Shown in pieces: positions 9,345 through 17,625 of a stretch of 64,000 bases of DNA. The notes under the pieces were generated by a model. The model ran no database searches and was not told where the DNA came from. It was given only the letters and a program-made list of their open reading frames with translations. The translations under genes were made by a program, and so were the position numbers. The stretch is from Streptomyces sp. NBC_01288. GTDB taxonomy: Bacteria > Actinomycetota > Actinomycetes > Streptomycetales > Streptomycetaceae. Position 1 is the stretch's first letter; each line of letters starts with the position of its first letter. The DNA is taken from contig NZ_CP108427.1 of the NCBI RefSeq assembly GCF_035982055.1, positions 9,237,001 through 9,301,000 on the forward strand, read 5' to 3'.

Positions 9345-9697
9345 GGTCCCTCTCCCGGAACTGTCGGATTTCCGGAGTCGATTTCGACCTGCCGGCCGGC
9401 CCTCATCGGCTGCAACTGAAGATCGCCTGGTGCTCCAGCCCGACCCTGACAGCCATGGTGGAACCGGGGGAGGCGGCTTCCTTCCGCTGCGCCCCCGGTG
9501 GTGAACCGGCTGAGGCGCCGAGCGCCGTGACCGTGGGGGCAGCCGACTACATCGCGCTCCAGCAGACAGACGAGCCGGTGGAGGCGGCCAGGGCTCCCCG
9601 GTACGCAACGACCCGCTTCCGCCTGGCGACCACGCTGGGCTTCCTCGGTGGCTGCCTCGCCCTCATCGGGGCCTGGATCTGGCACCAGACCGGCTGA
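9341..9697 (+). CDS. Small C-terminally anchored protein, start uncertain, possibly 5'-truncated
   Basis: An open frame of about 118 codons directly after the kinase. The best available start is a TTG overlapping the kinase stop (TTGA), which would imply translational coupling. The protein reads DFDLPAGPHRLQLKIAWCSSPTLTAMVEPGEAASFRC and ends with one hydrophobic helix (TTLGFLGGCLALIGAWIW). The first motif looks like the inner part of a PEGA-like beta-sandwich that normally has more residues before it. The gene may therefore have lost its 5' end. Base composition supports coding. Function unknown. Confidence 0.45.
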   Translation: MRSLSRNCRISGVDFDLPAGPHRLQLKIAWCSSPTLTAMVEPGEAASFRCAPGGEPAEAPSAVTVGAADYIALQQTDEPVEAARAPRYATTRFRLATTLGFLGGCLALIGAWIWHQTG

Positions 9698-9712
9698 AGC
9701 GTGAATCGTCGC

Positions 9713-10507
9713 TCACCGTTCCAGGCCCGACATCGTCACCAGCCCCTCCTCCTGGAACAGGCGATTACCCCGCTCGCACAACTCCCGGTCCGTGCGCGCC
9801 CGTTCGCAGAACTCCTCCGGCGTCCGCCCGAACAACGTCCTCAACTCCGCCGAGCCACCCAGCAGTTCGGTGAGCAGCGCCCGCTCGCCCGGATGCCGGC
9901 GCGGTACTCCCGTGCCGTCGTGCAGGACCCCGTGCCGGTTGACGTAGACGTACACGCCCCGCAACAACTCGCCTGAGCCCAGCTCGAAACGGAACCCGGA
10001 ATCGGAATCGGAGTCGGAGTCGGAATTGGAACCGGAGCTGGACCCCGGCAGCCACGTCCGGTCGTACGCCCCCTCGCTGGCGTCCACCACCGCGAGCTGC
10101 CGCGCGTCGAACCACGTCACGAACAACTCCCGTACGACACCAGGCGAGTTCACCGGCGAAGCCGAAACGTATCCCACGCGACTCACGTGCGCGGAGACAC
10201 CGACGTCGATCCCCGTGACCCGCACCTTCACCATCGGGACGGGAGACGTGATCCCGAACTCCGCCATCTTGTGCCGCAGTTGACCGGGGCAGGCATTGGA
10301 GCCGATGGCGAGGACCGGTGTGCGGTTCTCGTACGTGGTGTGGTCGTCGTCGAGGGGCAACAACCGGTCCCCGACGAGGAGTCCGGACTCGGCAGGCCAC
10401 GCGCCTGGGTAGGTCAACGGATCCTCGCGCGGTGCCCGAGCCAGCCCCAGCGCCTCCAACGTCCAGTCCACGCCGTCGCCCGCACGCTCACTCACGCCGT
10501 CGTACAC
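9713..10507 (-). CDS. Hypothetical protein with LAIGSNACPGQL motif and Ser-Asp repeat
   Basis: A 264-residue cytoplasmic protein I cannot assign. The central block TPVLAIGSNACPGQLRHKM recalls, but does not match well, the glycine-rich start of gamma-glutamylcyclotransferase-like proteins. A short Ser/Asn/Asp repeat (SSSGSNSDSDSDSDSG) is encoded by an imperfect hexanucleotide repeat at about 9998-10040. The GTG at 10507 follows a GAGGGG ribosome site. It lies 7 bases behind the stop of the LacI-family gene on the same strand, so the two are probably cotranscribed. Confidence 0.7.
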   Translation of the reverse strand: MYDGVSERAGDGVDWTLEALGLARAPREDPLTYPGAWPAESGLLVGDRLLPLDDDHTTYENRTPVLAIGSNACPGQLRHKMAEFGITSPVPMVKVRVTGIDVGVSAHVSRVGYVSASPVNSPGVVRELFVTWFDARQLAVVDASEGAYDRTWLPGSSSGSNSDSDSDSDSGFRFELGSGELLRGVYVYVNRHGVLHDGTGVPRRHPGERALLTELLGGSAELRTLFGRTPEEFCERARTDRELCERGNRLFQEEGLVTMSGLER

Positions 10508-10514
10508 GTGCCCC

Positions 10515-11552
10515 TCAATCCGACGGCGGCAGCTCGCCCGACCCCCGGGTGATCAACCGGGTCGGCAGCTCGATGCGTTCCGGGGCGAGGAGCGTGCCGT
10601 CCAGCTGTCGGAAGAGTCGGTCGGCGGCCGTACGGCCGAGCGTCGCCGCGTCCTGGGCGACGACGGTCACGCCCGGCTGGAGCAGGTCGGCCAGTTCGAA
10701 GTCGTCGAAGCCCACCAGGGCGATCCGGCGGGACTGTTCGGCGAGGACGCGGACGACGGTGACCGTCACACGGTTGTTGCCGGCGAAGATCGCGGTGACG
10801 GGGGAGGAGCCGGTCAGCATCTCCTCGGCCGCCCGGCGCACCCGGACCGGGTCGGTCACCCCGAGGGACATCCAGGCGTCCTCGACCGGTATGCCGGCGT
10901 CCTCCATGGCGGCCCGGTACCCGCGCAGTCGCTCGGCGGCCGTGTGGATGCGGGGCATGTCGCCGATGAAGCCGATGCGCCGGTGGCCGTGGGAGATGAG
11001 GTGGGTGACGCCGTCGCGTGCCCCGCCGTAGCTGTCCGACAGGACGACATCCGCGTCGATCTTGCCGGCCGGGCGGTCCACGAACACGGTCGCGACGCCC
11101 GCCTTGATCTCCGGCTCCAGGTAGCGGTGGTCGTCCCCGGCCGGGATCACCACAAGCCCGTCCACGCGCCGGGCGCACAGCGCGAGCACCAACTCCTGCT
11201 CGCGGTCCGGGTCTTCGGCGCTGGAGCCGTTGATGAGCAGGGCACCATGGGCGCGGGCGACCTCTTCGACGGCGCGGCTGAGGGGGCCGTAGAACGGGTC
11301 GGCGAGGTCCTCCAGGACGAGGCCGATGCTGGCCGTGCGGCCCTTGCGCAGGACGCGGGCGCTGTCGTTGCGACGGAAGCCGAGGGCGTCGATCGCCTCC
11401 TGGACCCGGCGCTCGGTGTCCGGGGTGACGCCCGGCTCGCCGTTCACCACGCGCGACACCGTTTTCAGGCCGACACCGGCGCGTGCGGCCACGTCCTTCA
11501 TGGTCGGACGGTTGCCGTAGCGGTTCTCCGGGCGGCGGGCGGTCTCTGGCAC
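10515..11552 (-). CDS. LacI family transcriptional regulator
   Basis: A 345-residue regulator. The N-terminal helix-turn-helix is TMKDVAARAGVGLKTVSRVVNGEPGVTPDTERRV, followed by the hinge helix NDSARVLRKGRT and a periplasmic-binding-protein-like sugar-sensing domain (IGLVLEDLADPFYGPLSRAVEEVA, LVVIPAGDDH, GFIGDMP, FAGNNRVTVTVVR, VGFDDFELADLL). It is divergent from a ROK-family kinase gene, with the palindrome GACAACGTTGTC between them. Autoregulation and control of the ROK gene are therefore likely. The inducer, probably a sugar or sugar phosphate, is unknown. Confidence 0.93.
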   Translation of the reverse strand: MPETARRPENRYGNRPTMKDVAARAGVGLKTVSRVVNGEPGVTPDTERRVQEAIDALGFRRNDSARVLRKGRTASIGLVLEDLADPFYGPLSRAVEEVARAHGALLINGSSAEDPDREQELVLALCARRVDGLVVIPAGDDHRYLEPEIKAGVATVFVDRPAGKIDADVVLSDSYGGARDGVTHLISHGHRRIGFIGDMPRIHTAAERLRGYRAAMEDAGIPVEDAWMSLGVTDPVRVRRAAEEMLTGSSPVTAIFAGNNRVTVTVVRVLAEQSRRIALVGFDDFELADLLQPGVTVVAQDAATLGRTAADRLFRQLDGTLLAPERIELPTRLITRGSGELPPSD

Positions 11553-11602
11553 GATGCGCTGTCCTGTCCTGTCGTCCACGGGGGATGCATAGGTCCATGG
11601 GT

Positions 11603-11648
11603 TTGTATGAGGATGTGGCGTCGAGCATAGAGCCTGGACAACGTTGTC
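11603..11648 (+). promoter_or_regulatory. Promoter-operator between the LacI and ROK genes
   Basis: A perfect 12-bp palindrome, GACAACGTTGTC, at 11637-11648 has the central CG symmetry typical of LacI/GalR operators. Just upstream is a plausible promoter reading towards the ROK gene: TTGTAT at 11603-11608 and CATAGA at 11626-11631 with a 17-base spacer. This would put the operator over the transcription start. The palindrome is symmetric, so it could also serve the divergent lacI-type gene. Binding is inferred, not shown. Confidence 0.6.
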
Positions 11649-11758
11649 ATATGCGAGAGAGACTGTCCACCGAATATCTCCGGCCTGCGCCCCCACCGCG
11701 AGACCGGCCCAACTCACCTTCTGGTGGTTCTCATGTTTGACGGGGAGATCTGACACTG

Positions 11759-12712
11759 ATGCACACCGACCTCGTGGCCGCGCTCGACATCGGCGGCACC
11801 AAGATCGCCGGGGCGCTGGTGGACGGCCACGGCAAGATCCTGGTGCGAGCACAGCGCCCGACGCCCTCGCAGGACGACGGCGACACCGTGATGCGGGCCG
11901 TGGAGGAGGTGCTCGCGGAGCTCACCGCATCACCTTCGTGGTCCCGCGCGAGCGCCCTCGGCATCGGCAGCGCGGGTCCCGTGGACGCCTCCGCCGGCAC
12001 CGTGAGCCCGGTCAACGTGCCCGGCTGGCGCGACTTTCCGCTCGTCGAGCGGGTGCGTGCGGCGGCCGGTGACCTGCCCGTCGAGCTGATCGGCGACGGC
12101 GTGGCGATCACGGCGGCCGAGCACTGGCAGGGCGCCGCGCGGGGGCACGCCAACGCGCTGTGCATGGTCGTCTCCACGGGAGTCGGCGGCGGCCTCGTCC
12201 TCAACGGGCAGTTGCATCCCGGGCCGACCGGCAACGCGGGTCACATCGGCCACATCAGCGTGGACCTGGACGGCGACGCCTGTCCGTGCGGTTCGCGCGG
12301 CTGTGTCGAGCGCATCGCCAGCGGTCCCAACATCGCCCGGCGGGCGGTCGAGGGCGGTTGGCGGCCGGGCCCGGACGGTGATGCCTCGGCCGCGGCCGTT
12401 GCCGCCGCAGCCCGTGCAGGCGACCCGATCGCCGTGGCCTCCTTCGAGCGGGCCGCGCAGGCCCTCGCCGCCGGTATCGCGGCGACCGCGACCCTCGTCG
12501 AGATCGATATCGCCGTGATCGGCGGGGGAGTCGGCAAGGCGGGCGACGTGTTGTTCACTCCGCTGCGGAAGGCGTTGAGCGACTACGCGACGCTGTCCTT
12601 CGTGCAGCGCCTGACGGTGACGCCGGCTCAGATGGGCACGGACGCCGGGCTGGTGGGAGCGGCCGCGGCCGCGCTCGCCGGGCAGGCGAGCACGACCGCG
12701 GCCGGAGTGTGA
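11759..12712 (+). CDS. ROK family sugar kinase (glucokinase-like)
   Basis: A 317-residue cytoplasmic protein without a DNA-binding domain, so a kinase rather than a ROK repressor. The N-terminal phosphate-binding motif is ALDIGGTKIAGALVD. The sugar/ATP region has STGVGGGLVLNG and NAGHIGHI, followed by the ROK zinc signature CPCGSRGCVERIASG. It probably phosphorylates glucose or a related hexose with ATP. Divergence from the LacI regulator, and the alpha-galactosidase gene next to it, suggest a role in using galactoside-derived or other sugars. A GGGGAG site precedes the ATG. Confidence 0.9.
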   Translation: MHTDLVAALDIGGTKIAGALVDGHGKILVRAQRPTPSQDDGDTVMRAVEEVLAELTASPSWSRASALGIGSAGPVDASAGTVSPVNVPGWRDFPLVERVRAAAGDLPVELIGDGVAITAAEHWQGAARGHANALCMVVSTGVGGGLVLNGQLHPGPTGNAGHIGHISVDLDGDACPCGSRGCVERIASGPNIARRAVEGGWRPGPDGDASAAAVAAAARAGDPIAVASFERAAQALAAGIAATATLVEIDIAVIGGGVGKAGDVLFTPLRKALSDYATLSFVQRLTVTPAQMGTDAGLVGAAAAALAGQASTTAAGV

Positions 12713-12776
12713 GCAACCGACCTGGCCGAAACGTTCGTTCAGCGGCCTTCGCCCGGTGACGTGCGAAGTGCCGTGT

Positions 12777-14801
12777 TCAGCACGTGAGTTGAGCGTCCGC
12801 CCAGTCCGCGTGGTCCGAGTCGATCCCGTCGCCGCCGTCGGTGACGACGAGTCGGACCACCTGGGCGCCGGTCACGTCCGCCGTGACCGGCTGGGCGGGC
12901 ATCGCGTTGGTGAGGACGCCGGTCGAGGCGACCTTCGTGCCGTCCGCCCAGATCTCGAAGGCGACGGTCCCGTTGGCGCCCTTCTCGTCGTCCACACCGA
13001 CGTCCGCGGTGACCTTCTCGCAGGACTTCCCGGTGTAGTACTCGACGTCGCTCTCGGCGTGCACACCAAGTCCCTTGGCGTACACCACGCCACCGAGGGT
13101 GATCGGATGACCGTCCCCCGCCGCGCTCTCCCCGTTGCTGGTGTTGCGCTCAACGGGCCCGTATCCATTGGCCGTTGACATCCACGGAAGATCGCCGAGG
13201 TACGAGGTCCCCGAGGGCGGTGCCACCACCACGGACGTGGTGAACGGCAGGGTGCCGCTGACCCGCGCACCGCTCGGTGAGCGGTAACTCGCCTTGAGCG
13301 TCAGGTCGTACGACCCTGTCGGCGTCCCGGCGGGAGCGGTCACCGTCCACTTCGTGCGCAGCGACTTGCCTGTCCGTACGGCCTTCGCGGTCGTCGACGA
13401 CTTGGCGCGTACCTTCCAGCCCGAGGGGCCGGTCAGGCTCACGGAGACGTGCTCGGCGGTCGTACGGCCGAGGTCGGTGACCGTCGTCGTGAGCGCGGTC
13501 GGGGTGGCCGCCTGGACCAACGGGGCGCTGCCCAGGCCGAGTTCGACGGCCGGTGGGTTCTTGAGCGCGTGCCGGTCGGCGGAGACCCGTACGAGGACCG
13601 TGCCGTGGGCCGGGACGGTCGCGGAGATCGCGCCCGCGGTGTTGTAGCTCTTGTGCTGCCACAGGTCGCGCAGGGTGTAGGCGCGAGCGCCGGGGAGGCC
13701 GACGGCCGTGGCGGTCGTGGCGATGCGCTGGGCGCTGCCGGTCTCGTTGAAGAGCGCGACCGTACGGCTGCCGTCCTTCATCTCCTTGGCGACGACCCAG
13801 CGTCCGCCCGCGGACGTGACAACGTTGCCCTGCTTGCCCAGCGGGTCCTGGTCGACCGCGATGACCTCCTTGTTGTCGAGGATGTCGAAGGTCGCGGGGG
13901 TCGCCGTGCGCAGGTCCGAGCCGATGAGGAGGGGCGCGGCCATGATCGACCACATCGAGAAGTGCGAGCGGTACTCGGTGTCCGTCATGCCGCCGTTGCC
14001 GACCTCCAGCATGTCGGGGTCGTTCCAGTGCCCGGGACCGGCGTAGGGAGCAAGTGGCAGGTTCTGCTTGAGGATCGACAACATCGAGCCCCAGTTGTCG
14101 CTGATGTCACCGGTCGTGCGCCACAGATGTCCGACGTCCGCGGCCCACTCCCAGGGCTTGTTCTCGCCCCACTCGCAGATGCTGAAGACGATCGGGCGGC
14201 CGGTCGCCTTCAGGGCGTCGCGCATCGTGTTGTAGCGCACCTTGGCGTCCACGCCCTGGTTGTTGCAGTTGTCGTACTTGAGGTAGTCCACGCCCCAGTC
14301 GGCGAACTGCTGGGCGTCGCTGTACTCGTGGCCCAGGCCGCCCGGGAATCCGGCGTCGTTGCACGTCTTCGTGCCGGCGCTGGTGTAGATGCCGAGCTTG
14401 AGCCCCTTGGAGTGCACATAGTCGGCTACGGCCTTGATCCCGTGCGGGAAGCGGACCGGGTCGGGGACGAGCTTGCCGTCGGCGTCGCGGTTCGGCAGGG
14501 CCCAGCAGTCGTCGAGGTTGACGTACTGGTAACCGGCGGCTTTCAGGCCCTTGTTGACGAAGATGTCCGCGATGCCCTCGACCATCGACTCGTTGAACTC
14601 GGCACGGCAGTTGGTGGAGTTCCAGTTGTTGAAACCCATCGGAGGGGTGAGCGCCTGACCGTCGGCCAGGGCGGGGGTGACGGGGTCCTGTGCGGGGGCG
14701 GCGACGGCCGGCGCGGCGAGGCCCGCCGTGCACAACAGGCCCGCGGCGAGCGCTCCGACCGCTCTTCGGCGGGTCGTGCGGGTGTGGGGGTGACGCGTCA
14801 T
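12777..14801 (-). CDS. Secreted GH27 alpha-galactosidase with NPCBM domain
   Basis: A 674-residue exported glycoside hydrolase. The signal sequence MTRHPHTRTTRRRAVGALAAGLLCTAGLAAPAVA has consecutive arginines compatible with Tat export. The GH27 barrel follows: LTPPMGFNNWNS, YVNLDDCW, GLKLGIYTSAGTKTC, the nucleophile aspartate in YLKYDNC and the acid/base aspartate in WRTTGDISDNW. A beta-sandwich and a NEW3-like domain come next (about 390-520). The C-terminal NPCBM carbohydrate-binding domain has VVYAKGLGVHAESDVEYYTG and VRLVVTDGGDGIDSDHADWADAQL. It should release terminal alpha-galactose from melibiose-type sugars or galactomannan outside the cell. Confidence 0.95.
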   Translation of the reverse strand: MTRHPHTRTTRRRAVGALAAGLLCTAGLAAPAVAAPAQDPVTPALADGQALTPPMGFNNWNSTNCRAEFNESMVEGIADIFVNKGLKAAGYQYVNLDDCWALPNRDADGKLVPDPVRFPHGIKAVADYVHSKGLKLGIYTSAGTKTCNDAGFPGGLGHEYSDAQQFADWGVDYLKYDNCNNQGVDAKVRYNTMRDALKATGRPIVFSICEWGENKPWEWAADVGHLWRTTGDISDNWGSMLSILKQNLPLAPYAGPGHWNDPDMLEVGNGGMTDTEYRSHFSMWSIMAAPLLIGSDLRTATPATFDILDNKEVIAVDQDPLGKQGNVVTSAGGRWVVAKEMKDGSRTVALFNETGSAQRIATTATAVGLPGARAYTLRDLWQHKSYNTAGAISATVPAHGTVLVRVSADRHALKNPPAVELGLGSAPLVQAATPTALTTTVTDLGRTTAEHVSVSLTGPSGWKVRAKSSTTAKAVRTGKSLRTKWTVTAPAGTPTGSYDLTLKASYRSPSGARVSGTLPFTTSVVVAPPSGTSYLGDLPWMSTANGYGPVERNTSNGESAAGDGHPITLGGVVYAKGLGVHAESDVEYYTGKSCEKVTADVGVDDEKGANGTVAFEIWADGTKVASTGVLTNAMPAQPVTADVTGAQVVRLVVTDGGDGIDSDHADWADAQLTC

Positions 14802-14930
14802 TACGTTCCTCCGGACTCGCGAAAGATGGGATCACTTCCTGTGCATGCCATGTGCGCGATTACGGTAGGACGTGTCGAACTCTGTTGGAAGAGTTGCGTA
14901 TTTATTGTTCGACTTTCCATCGCGCACGTT

Positions 14931-14960
14931 TTGAACGCGTTCAACTTTCTGAGCTAGGCT
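14931..14960 (+). promoter_or_regulatory. Palindromic operator overlapping a promoter upstream of the epimerase-like gene
   Basis: TTGAACGCGTTCAA (14931-14944) is a perfect 14-bp palindrome of LacI-family style. Its left half doubles as a -35 element, with TAGGCT (14955-14960) as -10 at an 18-base spacer. The gene starting at 14996 lies 35 bases downstream. The site also lies about 130 bases upstream of the divergent alpha-galactosidase gene, which it may control instead or as well. Confidence 0.5.
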
Positions 14961-14995
14961 CGCTCCCGAGCAGCCCGAACGGAAGGGGGAGCCCG

Positions 14996-15967
14996 GTGAA
15001 GATCGTCATTCCCGGTGGCACGGGACAGGTGGGCGCGATCCTGGACCGCGCCCTGACCGAGGCCGGTCACGAGGTCGTCGTCCTGACCCGGCGGCCGTCG
15101 CGCGACCGCGAGGTGTGGTGGGACGGCGAGAACCCGGGCACCTGGGCCCGGGAGATCGACGGCAGCGACGTCGTCATCAACTTGGCGGGCCGCAGCGTCA
15201 GTTGCCGCTACACCCCCGCCAACCTCAAGTCCATGATGGACTCGCGCGTGCACTCCACCCGGGTCGTCGGTGAGGCCGTCGCCGCAGCCGTGCACCCGCC
15301 GCGCGTCTGGTTGCAGATGAGCACCGCCACCGTCTACGCCCACCGCTACGACGCCCCCAACGACGAGGCCACCGGCGTGATCGGCGGTGCCGAACCCGAC
15401 GTACCCGACTACTGGTCGTACAGCGTAGAGATCGCCAAGAACTGGGAACGCGAGCAGGAGGTGGCCGACACCCCGCACACCCGCAAGGTCGCCCTGCGCG
15501 CCGCCATGGTGATGAGCCCGGACCGGGGCGGTGTCTTCGACGTCCTGTCGGGGCTGGTCCGGATCGGCCTCGGCGGGCCGGTCGCGGGCGGCGCCCAGTA
15601 CGTCTCCTGGATCCACGACCAGGACTTCGTCCGCGCGGTCGAGTTCCTGATCGACCGGGACGACATCGGCGGACCGGTGAACCTCGCCGCCCCCGGACCG
15701 CTCCCGCAGCGCGCCTTCATGCGTGTGTTGCGCGCCGCCCGGGGCGTCCCCGTCGGGCTGCCCGCCACGAAGTGGATGGCGGAAATCGGGGCCTTCGCAC
15801 TGCGCTCGGACACCGAACTCCTGCTGAAGAGCCGCCGGGTCGTACCGGGACGGCTGCCGGCGGAGGGGTTCACCTTCGACCATCCGCAGTGGCCGGAGGC
15901 GGCCGTGGACCTCGTACGGCGGGCACGGCACGGGACGGGTTCCACCCGACGGCCGGTTCGGGCGTGA
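14996..15967 (+). CDS. TIGR01777 family epimerase-like protein (atypical SDR)
   Basis: A 323-residue NAD(P)-binding protein of the extended/atypical short-chain dehydrogenase type. The Rossmann motif is at the very start (MKIVIPGGTGQVGAILDRALTEAGHEVVVLTRRP). NLAGRSVSCRYTP, ESRVHSTR-like DSRVHSTRVVGEAV and VWLQMSTATVYAHRYD are the signature blocks of TIGR01777. The GTG at 14996 follows GGAAGGGGGA. Physiological substrates of this family are poorly defined. Confidence 0.85.
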   Translation: MKIVIPGGTGQVGAILDRALTEAGHEVVVLTRRPSRDREVWWDGENPGTWAREIDGSDVVINLAGRSVSCRYTPANLKSMMDSRVHSTRVVGEAVAAAVHPPRVWLQMSTATVYAHRYDAPNDEATGVIGGAEPDVPDYWSYSVEIAKNWEREQEVADTPHTRKVALRAAMVMSPDRGGVFDVLSGLVRIGLGGPVAGGAQYVSWIHDQDFVRAVEFLIDRDDIGGPVNLAAPGPLPQRAFMRVLRAARGVPVGLPATKWMAEIGAFALRSDTELLLKSRRVVPGRLPAEGFTFDHPQWPEAAVDLVRRARHGTGSTRRPVRA

Positions 15968-15997
15968 CCCCGGCGCGCTTCGTCAGTTGAACGGGGC

Positions 15998-16192
15998 ATG
16001 AAGAAGCGCAGCATGCTGGCCATCGCCTCCCTCGCCACCGGGTTCGTCGTCGCCGCGATCTCCCCGTCGCACTCCCACGACCACGACGTGCTCGGCGATC
16101 TGAACGTCAAGGACACCGTGGGTGCCATGGATCACCTCGTCAGCGACGGCAGCTTCGCCGCCGACGAGGGAGTCCTGGGGCAGAACAGCTGA
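15998..16192 (+). CDS. Small secreted protein of unknown function
   Basis: A 64-residue protein starting MKKRSMLAIASLATGFVVAAISPSHSH: two lysines and an arginine, a hydrophobic core, and a likely signal-peptidase site near residue 25. The mature peptide would be about 40 acidic residues (HDHDVLGDLNVKDTVGAMDH). It has no cysteines, so it is unlike chaplins or lanthipeptides. The ribosome site is weak. Coding is supported by third-position G/C bias, the signal-peptide shape and the strong terminator immediately after it at 16210-16246. Function unknown. Confidence 0.65.
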   Translation: MKKRSMLAIASLATGFVVAAISPSHSHDHDVLGDLNVKDTVGAMDHLVSDGSFAADEGVLGQNS

Positions 16193-16209
16193 TACCGGTC
16201 GTAAGTGTG

Positions 16210-16246
16210 CGGCGCCGGTGCCTCGTCGGAGGGGGCACCGGCGCCG
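16210..16246 (+). terminator. Strong stem-loop terminator
   Basis: A perfect 13-bp stem, CGGCGCCGGTGCC (16210-16222) and GGCACCGGCGCCG (16234-16246), with an 11-base loop lies 18 bases after the small secreted-protein gene. As is usual in Streptomyces there is no long T tract. Confidence 0.75.
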
Positions 16247-16331
16247 TCGTATGTGCGCTCTCAACTGCGGCTGGTTTCCGTGGCAGGGTGGAACGGGCAA
16301 GCCTCAGGGGGCCAACAGAAGAGGGGGAACT

Positions 16332-17375
16332 GTGACCGTCGTCTGGATCAACGGCGCGTTCGGTGCGGGGAAGACGACCGCCGCACAAGAACTGGTGGAC
16401 CTGATCCCGAACAGTACGCTCTTCGACCCCGAGGTCATCGGCGGAGCACTTCCGTATCTGCTCCCGCCCAAGCACCTCGCGGAGGTCGGCGACTTCCAGG
16501 ACCTGCCGATGTGGCGGCGGCTCGTGATCGACACGGCGGCGGCCATGCTCGCCGAACTGGGCGGGACCCTGGTCGTCCCGATGACCCTGCTGCGGCAGGA
16601 GTACCGGGACGAGATCTTCGGCGGTCTGGCGGCCCGCCGGGTCACGGTCCGGCATGTCCTCCTGGCTCCGGCGGAAACGATCCTGCGCGAGCGAATAGCC
16701 GACCGGGAGGTCCCACCCGACCTCCCCGACGGCGAGATCCGGACCCGGCAGTGGGCGTACGACCACATCGAGTCGTACCGCGCCGCGCTCGGCTCGTGGC
16801 TCACCGCCGACGCCCATCTCGTCGACACCAGCGCGCTCACCCCGTACGAGACGGCCGCCCGGATCGCCGGCGCCGTAGGCAGTGGATCCGTGCCCGTCTG
16901 CGACATCGTGCAGACCCCGGAACCCACCTCCGAGACCCTCGCGGCCGGAGTGCTCCTCTTCGACGAACAGGACCGTGTGCTGCTCGTCGACCCCACCTAC
17001 AAGGCCGGCTGGGAGTTCCCCGGCGGTGTCGTCGAATCCGGCGAGGCACCCGCCCGGGCCGGCATGCGCGAGGTCACCGAGGAGACCGGCATCGTGCTCG
17101 ACGAGGTCCCCCGACTTCTCGTCGTCGACTGGGAACCACCCGTACCGCCGGGCTACGGCGGCCTGCGCCTGCTCTTCGACGGCGGCCGGCTGGACGCGGC
17201 CGTGGCCGACCAACTGCTTCTGCCCGGGCCGGAGTTGCGCGGCTGGTGCTTCGCCAGCGAGGAGGAGGCCGCCGATCTGCTGCCGCCGGTCCGCTACGAG
17301 CGGCTGCGGTGGGCGCTCCGGGCCCGGGAACGCGGGGCCGCGCTCTACTTGGAGGCGGGCGTACCGCTCGGCTGA
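16332..17375 (+). CDS. P-loop ATPase/kinase-like domain fused to a NUDIX hydrolase
   Basis: A 347-residue two-domain protein. The first half is an AAA/adenylate-kinase-like P-loop domain with Walker A GAFGAGKTTAAQELVDLIP and an ERIADRE-type lid region. The second half, from about residue 195, is a NUDIX hydrolase: GWEFPGGVVESGEAPARAGMREVTEETGI closely fits the Nudix box GX5EX7REUXEEXGU. It probably phosphorylates or binds a small molecule and hydrolyses a nucleoside-diphosphate-linked substrate. Neither substrate can be read from sequence. The GTG follows GAGGGGGAA. Confidence 0.85.
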   Translation: MTVVWINGAFGAGKTTAAQELVDLIPNSTLFDPEVIGGALPYLLPPKHLAEVGDFQDLPMWRRLVIDTAAAMLAELGGTLVVPMTLLRQEYRDEIFGGLAARRVTVRHVLLAPAETILRERIADREVPPDLPDGEIRTRQWAYDHIESYRAALGSWLTADAHLVDTSALTPYETAARIAGAVGSGSVPVCDIVQTPEPTSETLAAGVLLFDEQDRVLLVDPTYKAGWEFPGGVVESGEAPARAGMREVTEETGIVLDEVPRLLVVDWEPPVPPGYGGLRLLFDGGRLDAAVADQLLLPGPELRGWCFASEEEAADLLPPVRYERLRWALRARERGAALYLEAGVPLG

Positions 17376-17625
17376 CGACACGTCAATTTGCGGTCTGATC
17401 AACGGTGTTGGACGTGACTTTGCCTTTTCGGGGACACCACCTGGCGATTTTGCGGGGTGCGGGTCATTCCGATAACAAAGCGAGGGTGAATTGTCGCCTT
17501 CCCGGTATGAACAAGAACGTGAAGAAGGTACATCGGAGCTCTAACGTCTTTGCGCAGCTCAGTTCTCTCGCGGCCGCCGGCCGCCTTGACGGGACCGGAC
17601 CTTTCGCCGGTCGAAGGAGAGGAAC
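17376..17625. other. Upstream region of the oligopeptide transporter operon
   Basis: A 250-base non-coding leader, less GC-rich than its surroundings. It contains a tentative promoter (TTGCGG near 17452 and GATAAC near 17470, spacer about 15-16) and a GC-rich CGGCCGCCGGCCGCC stretch near 17570. I see no operator I would name. A short open frame on the minus strand here has poor codon bias and is not called. Confidence 0.35.

Noticed and set aside
12713..12776. Possible terminator between the ROK and alpha-galactosidase genes (GGCCG ... CGGCC near 12724-12745)
   Set aside because: Only five base pairs with a long loop; not distinguishable from chance in this GC content.
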